9,509 nucleotides of DNA from Mobilitalea sp. Its GTDB lineage: Bacteria > Bacillota_A > Clostridia > Lachnospirales > Lachnospiraceae. The DNA lies in contig JARKQP010000562.1 of assembly GCA_029974875.1 (NCBI GenBank), positions 1 through 9,509 on the forward strand, given 5' to 3'. Shown here piece by piece: positions 6,156 through 9,509 of the stretch. How positions within the stretch are numbered: position 1 is the first letter of the stretch; each line of letters starts with the position of its first letter. Under the pieces are notes generated by a model. The model saw only the letters and a list, made by a program, of their open reading frames with translations, searched no databases and had not been told where the DNA came from. A program made the translations under genes and the position numbers.

Positions 6156-7493
6156 ATGGAGAAGAGAAGATACGGCTTAATTACTGCCATCACCATGATC
6201 ACCGGTATTGTTATAGGATCTGGTATATTTTTTAAGGCAGACAACGTGCTAAGCTATACGGGGGGCAATGTACTATTAGGAGTCATTGTTTTTGCAGTGG
6301 CAGCAATTGCAATTGTATTTGGATGTCTGGCGATTTCACAGCTGGCAAACCTGACGGATAAACCGGGTGGAGTTATTGCATACATGGAGGAATTCGTCGG
6401 TCTTGGCTCCTCCTGTGCCTTTGGATGGTTTCAGACCTTCCTGTATTTACCGACCTTATCCGCAGTTGTGGCCTGGGTGACAGGAATCTATATCTGCCAG
6501 TTATTTGGAATTGAATTTACATTAGAAACCTCTGTTTTAATTGGGGTCATCAATATGACCGCATTATTTATTTTAAATATGCTGTCGGCAAAGCTAGGTG
6601 GCTATTTTCAAAATGCCTCTATGGTCATTAAGCTGGTTCCACTAATTATTATCGCAGCAGCAGGATTGATTTTTGGAAAGCCCGGTGAGTTTACTGTGGG
6701 AGAAATCCAGGCTTTTAAGTCGGTTGCCAGCTCCTTTGGCTGGATCGCTGCCTTTGCGCCGATCGCCTTCTCCTTTGATGGCTGGATTATATCTACATCG
6801 ATCTGCCACGAGATTAAAAATAGTAAAAGAAACCTGCCCTTAGCGCTCACCATAGCCCCCTTGGTAATCCTGGCTGTATACATCGCGTATTTTGTCGGTA
6901 TTACCTCACTGATTGGCCCGGATACGGTGCTGGCGCAGGAGGATGCTTCTGTATTTACGGCGGCCAACCTGTTATTTGGCAATGTGGGAGGCAAGGTGAT
7001 CCTTACCTTCGTAGTAATATCGGTGCTGGGTACCGTGAACGGATTGGCTCTTGGCTTTATCCGTATGCCTTATTCCCTGGCGCTGCGCAATATGGTTCCA
7101 GGCAGCTCCTGGTTGAGGAAGGAAAATGAAAAGCTGGGTGGAATGCCCGTCAATTCTGCGGTTTTTGCCTATGTATTGTCCCTGGTCTGGATGCTGATCC
7201 ATTATCTTACCCAGAAGTTTGGCATGAGGGGTGATGTATCGGAGATCGCAGTAGGAATGAGCTATCTGAATTATATTGTACTTTATGTAACGGTAATGCG
7301 GTTAACGAAAAAGGGAACCCTAAAGGGAAAATGGAAGGGCTATGTTATCCCGGTCCTGGCAACGGTCGGATCTTTGGTTATCCTGTCCGGCAGTGTGTCC
7401 CATCCCTTGTTCCCATATTACTTCTTAATCTGCTTTGCAATTATTGCTGCCGGTTATTTTTATTATAAGAAAAATAAGGGTAAGGTATTGTAA
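6156..7493 (+). CDS. APC-family amino acid permease
   Basis: This is a 445-aa integral membrane transporter of the amino acid-polyamine-organocation superfamily, comparable in length to SteT-like exchangers. It opens with a short basic N-terminus, then TM1 holding the family motif GIVIGSGIF (17-25). About 11-12 hydrophobic segments follow, and the cationic tail YYKKNKGK is probably cytoplasmic. AAGGGA at 6144-6149 is 6 nt before the ATG. The frame stays open back to a TTG at 5988, but that extension is hydrophilic and unlike the family, and the TTG lacks a ribosome binding site, so I reject it. The substrate cannot be told from the sequence; amino acid import or exchange is the family role. 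It follows the cyclase gene by 231 bp, and the DUF438 gene starts 93 bp after its stop. Confidence 0.88.
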   Translation: MEKRRYGLITAITMITGIVIGSGIFFKADNVLSYTGGNVLLGVIVFAVAAIAIVFGCLAISQLANLTDKPGGVIAYMEEFVGLGSSCAFGWFQTFLYLPTLSAVVAWVTGIYICQLFGIEFTLETSVLIGVINMTALFILNMLSAKLGGYFQNASMVIKLVPLIIIAAAGLIFGKPGEFTVGEIQAFKSVASSFGWIAAFAPIAFSFDGWIISTSICHEIKNSKRNLPLALTIAPLVILAVYIAYFVGITSLIGPDTVLAQEDASVFTAANLLFGNVGGKVILTFVVISVLGTVNGLALGFIRMPYSLALRNMVPGSSWLRKENEKLGGMPVNSAVFAYVLSLVWMLIHYLTQKFGMRGDVSEIAVGMSYLNYIVLYVTVMRLTKKGTLKGKWKGYVIPVLATVGSLVILSGSVSHPLFPYYFLICFAIIAAGYFYYKKNKGKVL

Positions 7494-7586
7494 TAATGTA
7501 ATATAAATTCTTGCAATAGTGTTAATAATATCTTATCCAATGAAATATGAAGTATCAAACTTACTTTACGTTAGGAGGATAAGTCT

Positions 7587-8816
7587 ATGAGTGAGTACAT
7601 CAACAACCGTGAATACCGCCAAAAGGTATTAAAGGAATTAATCCTGGAGCTTCATGACGGGAAAAGTGCGGAGGAGGTCAAGGAACGTTTCGGTAAGTTA
7701 ATTGAAGGAGTTTCTCCGACCGAAATCTCCGCCATGGAAAATGAACTGATCAAGGAGGGCATGCCGATTGCCGAGGTGCAAAGGCTTTGCGACGTCCATG
7801 CCGCCGTCTTTAAGGGCTCCATTGAAGAAATCCACCGTCCGGAGAAGGAAGAGGAGAATCCGGGACATCCGGTATTTACCTTTAAGGCGGAAAACCGTGC
7901 TTTGGAGCGGCTGATGCGCAAGGGAATCAGACCTAAGCTAGAGAGCTTTATCAAGGAGACGGACCAGGAAGGGATGAATGGATTCCTTGAAGAGCTGACC
8001 AAGCTCTGGGAAATTGATAAGCATTATCTGAGGAAGGAAAACCTCCTGTTCCCCTATATGGAGAAGTATGGAATTACTGCCCCTCCCAAGGTAATGTGGG
8101 GTGTTGACGATGAAATCAGGGAAGACATAAAAACTGCCCTTAAGGCCCTAAAGGATAACCAGGAAAGCAAAGAAGCTATTGCAGAAAAAATAGAGCGTGC
8201 ACTGAGCAGGGTAGACGAGATGATCTTTAAAGAGGAAAACATCCTGTTTCCGATGGTGCTTGAAACTCTTAATGAGGACGAGTGGTTAAAGATCGCCAAG
8301 GAAAGCGCTGACATCGGCTTTTGTCTCTATGAGCCGAAGCAGGAATGGAAGCCGGCCAGGGTGAACGTAGAGGAAAAGGCAAAGAGCCAAGGGGAAGAAC
8401 CGGCAAGTGAAGGTTATCTCCGGTTTGAAACGGGAGTTTTCTCTAAGGTGGAGCTGGAAGCGATGCTGGATACACTGCCTGTTGATATTACCTTTGTCGA
8501 TAAAGATGGTATCGTAAAATATTTTACGAATGGCAGTGAGAGAATCTTTCCCCGTACGAAAGCAGTGATCGGCAGGGAGGTAAAGAATTGTCACCCGCCG
8601 GCAAGTGTTCATATTGTTGAGCAGATCGTGGAGGATTTAAAGTCCGGTAAGAAGGATCATGAGGACTTCTGGATTAAGATGGGCGGACGGTATGTTTTAA
8701 TCCGGTATTTTGCGGTCAGGGATAAGAAGGGTGAATATCTGGGGGTTCTTGAATTTACCCAGGATATTGGGCCGATCCAGGCAATTACGGGAGAGAAGCG
8801 GTTGGTGTCGGAATAA
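7587..8816 (+). CDS. DUF438 - hemerythrin HHE - PAS domain protein
   Basis: This is a 409-aa cytoplasmic protein with three domains. DUF438 (about 8-77) includes LHDG, the segment EISAMENELIKEGMP and LCDVHAAVF. The hemerythrin-like HHE helical bundle (about 92-235) carries H94, H146 and E151 in HYLRKENLLFP, and E216/E217 in KEENILFP. A C-terminal PAS domain (about 283-400) contains VDKDGIVKYF, then GREVKNCHPPASVHIV with C335, H336 and H342. In the second half-bundle the histidines expected of a classic diiron hemerythrin are D174/D175 and M212, so the metal site is atypical. AGGAGG at 7573-7578 is 8 nt before the ATG. No transmembrane helix or output domain is present. A role in sensing or buffering oxygen, NO or iron is plausible from the domains; the function is not established. 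No convincing promoter lies in 7494-7586, so it may be read through from the permease gene. Confidence 0.9.
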   Translation: MSEYINNREYRQKVLKELILELHDGKSAEEVKERFGKLIEGVSPTEISAMENELIKEGMPIAEVQRLCDVHAAVFKGSIEEIHRPEKEEENPGHPVFTFKAENRALERLMRKGIRPKLESFIKETDQEGMNGFLEELTKLWEIDKHYLRKENLLFPYMEKYGITAPPKVMWGVDDEIREDIKTALKALKDNQESKEAIAEKIERALSRVDEMIFKEENILFPMVLETLNEDEWLKIAKESADIGFCLYEPKQEWKPARVNVEEKAKSQGEEPASEGYLRFETGVFSKVELEAMLDTLPVDITFVDKDGIVKYFTNGSERIFPRTKAVIGREVKNCHPPASVHIVEQIVEDLKSGKKDHEDFWIKMGGRYVLIRYFAVRDKKGEYLGVLEFTQDIGPIQAITGEKRLVSE

Positions 8817-8839
8817 GAGTGGAGAAGTTTAGGCTGTGA

Positions 8840-8962
8840 GGTGAACCTGGGTGTAGCTATATCCACCTGGGCTTGCCTTTAACCTCCCATGACTGCCAAG
8901 TGCAGGCAATCACGGGAGGCCCGGTCTGCGCCCAGATGGATATAGCTACACCCAGGTTCACC
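8840..8962. repeat. Long imperfect palindrome with 33-nt arms (MITE-like hairpin)
   Basis: Bases 8840-8865 are the exact reverse complement of 8937-8962 (26 bp, ends GGTGAACC/GGTTCACC). After one mismatch (8866/8936) CTGGGC (8867-8872) pairs with GCCCAG (8930-8935). The 57-nt interior folds further: CCTCCC (8883-8888) with GGGAGG (8914-8919), and CTGC (8893-8896) with GCAG (8902-8905). It starts 23 bp after the DUF438 stop. No T-run follows and no target-site duplication is visible. It could be a miniature inverted-repeat element, a REP-like repeat, or an mRNA 3'-end structure. Confidence 0.75.
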
Positions 8963-9010
8963 GCGTTCGTATTTAGTATAAAGGCGCCTTTTGTTAGGTG
9001 GATTCTGGCG

Positions 9011-9132
9011 TGTGAAAAGTATAATTGCATTGTAAAATATAGTAGCATGTGAAAAGCATAATTGCATTGTGAAATATAGTAGCATGTGAAAAGTATAATT
9101 GTATTATGAAAATATAATAATATGTAAAAAGT
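9011..9132. repeat. Tandem 37-bp repeat, about 3.3 copies, with internal half-repeats
   Basis: Copies lie at 9011-9047, 9048-9084 and 9085-9122 (38 bp), with a partial copy from 9123. Copies 1 and 2 differ at two positions (9020/9057 and 9034/9071); copy 3 has decayed further. Each unit is two related halves, of types TGTGAAAAGTATAATTGCAT and TGTGAAATATAGTAGCA, so the array has about seven 17-20-bp subunits. The sequence is AT-rich, and TATAAT occurs in several units. There are no unique spacers, so it is not CRISPR. Confidence 0.8.
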
Positions 9133-9146
9133 GAAGGCTGTAAGGG

Positions 9147-9208
9147 CTGTCACGGAACAAGGGTCATTGAGGTATGGAAAATGACACTGGTTCTGTGGCA
9201 GTTTTTTT
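9147..9208 (+). terminator. Strong factor-independent terminator
   Basis: CTGTCAC (9147-9153) pairs with GTGGCAG (9195-9201). Inside, GAAC pairs with GTTC and GTCATT with AATGAC, forming a long interrupted stem. Seven T residues follow (9202-9208). The direction is +. It would end transcripts from the DUF438 gene, or an RNA starting within 8963-9146, before the gene at 9401. Confidence 0.8.
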
Positions 9209-9339
9209 CTTGATTCGGATTTTCTTCTTTGATTATTATTTTGGTGTACGGTTATAGTTTTTATTAGATTAGGAAACAATGTTATAAGAATTATGACAGA
9301 GATTGACGCGGACAGCATTGTAAAACAAATCCCATTAAC

Positions 9340-9348
9340 TGTGGATAA
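9340..9348 (-). promoter_or_regulatory. Single DnaA-box match
   Basis: TGTGGATAA on the + strand is TTATCCACA on the - strand, a perfect match to the DnaA box consensus TTATNCACA. It lies 53 bp before the last gene. No second good box is nearby, so it is not an origin. It may be chance or a DnaA-controlled promoter. Confidence 0.3.
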
Positions 9349-9362
9349 CTAAAAACTAATTC

Positions 9363-9382
9363 GTATCAAATCTGTATCAAAT
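9363..9382 (+). repeat. Direct repeat GTATCAAAT x2, 11-bp period
   Basis: GTATCAAAT occurs at 9363-9371 and 9374-9382, one helical turn apart, ending just before the AAGGAGG ribosome binding site (9387-9393). It could be a protein-binding site on the DNA or chance. TATCAAA also resembles half of the FabT-like box at 177-189. Confidence 0.35.
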
Positions 9383-9400
9383 TAAGAAGGAGGAATTCAT

Positions 9401-9509
9401 ATGGCGATCAACAATGTCAAAATCAACAATACAAATAGTAAGGAACAGCTGAATGGAAAGGACAACACAAGGATCAATTCCAAGACCCCGACCAACTGTG
9501 AGTGCACAG
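9401..9509 (+). CDS. Asn-rich small protein, 5' part only (unknown function)
   Basis: The frame begins with ATG at 9401, 7 nt after a perfect AAGGAGG (9387-9393), and stays open to the window end; 36 residues are visible. The peptide starts MAINNVKINNTN and is hydrophilic, with 9 Asn in 36 residues. The first cysteines come late, as NCEC (C33, C35). There is no signal peptide or membrane segment. The onset of Cys after a polar lead could fit a small Cys-rich protein such as a DUF1540 member, but this is a guess. It is insulated from the upstream genes by the terminator at 9147-9208. No clear promoter is seen; TTGACG at 9303-9308 has no -10 at the right distance. Confidence 0.65.
   Translation, partial: MAINNVKINNTNSKEQLNGKDNTRINSKTPTNCECT

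Noticed and set aside
8054..8314. Antisense and overlapping open frames inside the coding genes
   Set aside because: These frames lie within genes with firm family matches, lack ribosome binding sites and show no family resemblance; the same holds for the other frames embedded in the genes.
9011..9122. CRISPR array
   Set aside because: The 37-bp units abut directly with no spacers.
8857..9318. Antisense open frame of 153 codons over the hairpin and repeats
   Set aside because: Its sequence is created by the repeat array (repeated LLYF/FTCYYISQCN-like strings). It has no ribosome binding site and resembles no protein family.
9340..9348. Replication origin
   Set aside because: There is only one DnaA box, with no box cluster and no dnaA/dnaN neighbours.

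Overview
The window reads as chromosome of a low-to-moderate GC anaerobic Firmicute, most likely a Clostridia/Lachnospiraceae-type bacterium. This rests on strong AGGAGG-type ribosome binding sites, AT-rich spacers, sigma-A-like promoters, and gene families typical of that group (clostridial nitronate monooxygenase/FabK-like protein, DUF1858 and DUF438 proteins). The assignment is inference; there is no rRNA or marker gene to fix it. All eight supported genes lie on the + strand.

Layout: (1) 1-267 is a control region with a near-consensus promoter, a 12-bp dyad at the expected transcript start, and a TTTGATTATCAAA palindrome identical to the core of the FabT fatty-acid-synthesis operator. It precedes a nitronate monooxygenase/FabK-like flavoprotein (268-1323). 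(2) 1324-1755 is non-coding and packed with hairpins, including a likely terminator, and ends in a perfect CRP/FNR-type palindrome ahead of a 77-aa DUF1858 protein (1756-1989). (3) After a structured leader come gnd (2249-3646) and zwf (3709-5214), the two dehydrogenases of the oxidative pentose phosphate pathway, which make NADPH. (4) A cyclase/kynurenine-formamidase-family metal hydrolase (5280-5924) and an APC amino acid permease (6156-7493) follow. (5) A DUF438-hemerythrin-PAS protein (7587-8816) comes next. (6) 8817-9400 has no gene but holds a 123-bp hairpin with 33-nt arms, a two-level tandem repeat, a strong terminator and a DnaA-box match. (7) A small Asn-rich protein starts at 9401 and runs off the window.

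How they may work together: gnd and zwf form an NADPH-generating pair. DUF1858 and DUF438-hemerythrin proteins often travel together in anaerobes (recollection, not checked) and together resemble the split halves of a RIC/YtfE-type iron-sulfur repair protein. Here they bracket the NADPH genes, and the DUF1858 gene carries a CRP/FNR-type site. A redox or nitrosative stress theme is therefore plausible but unproven.

Two gene starts were moved from the longest open frame on ribosome-binding-site and family evidence: gnd to 2249 and the permease to 6156. Nothing in the coding regions looks frameshifted or broken. The most unusual material is non-coding: the FabT-like box, the dyad-rich 1397-1682 stretch, the competing hairpins before gnd, and the hairpin plus repeat array at 8840-9132.
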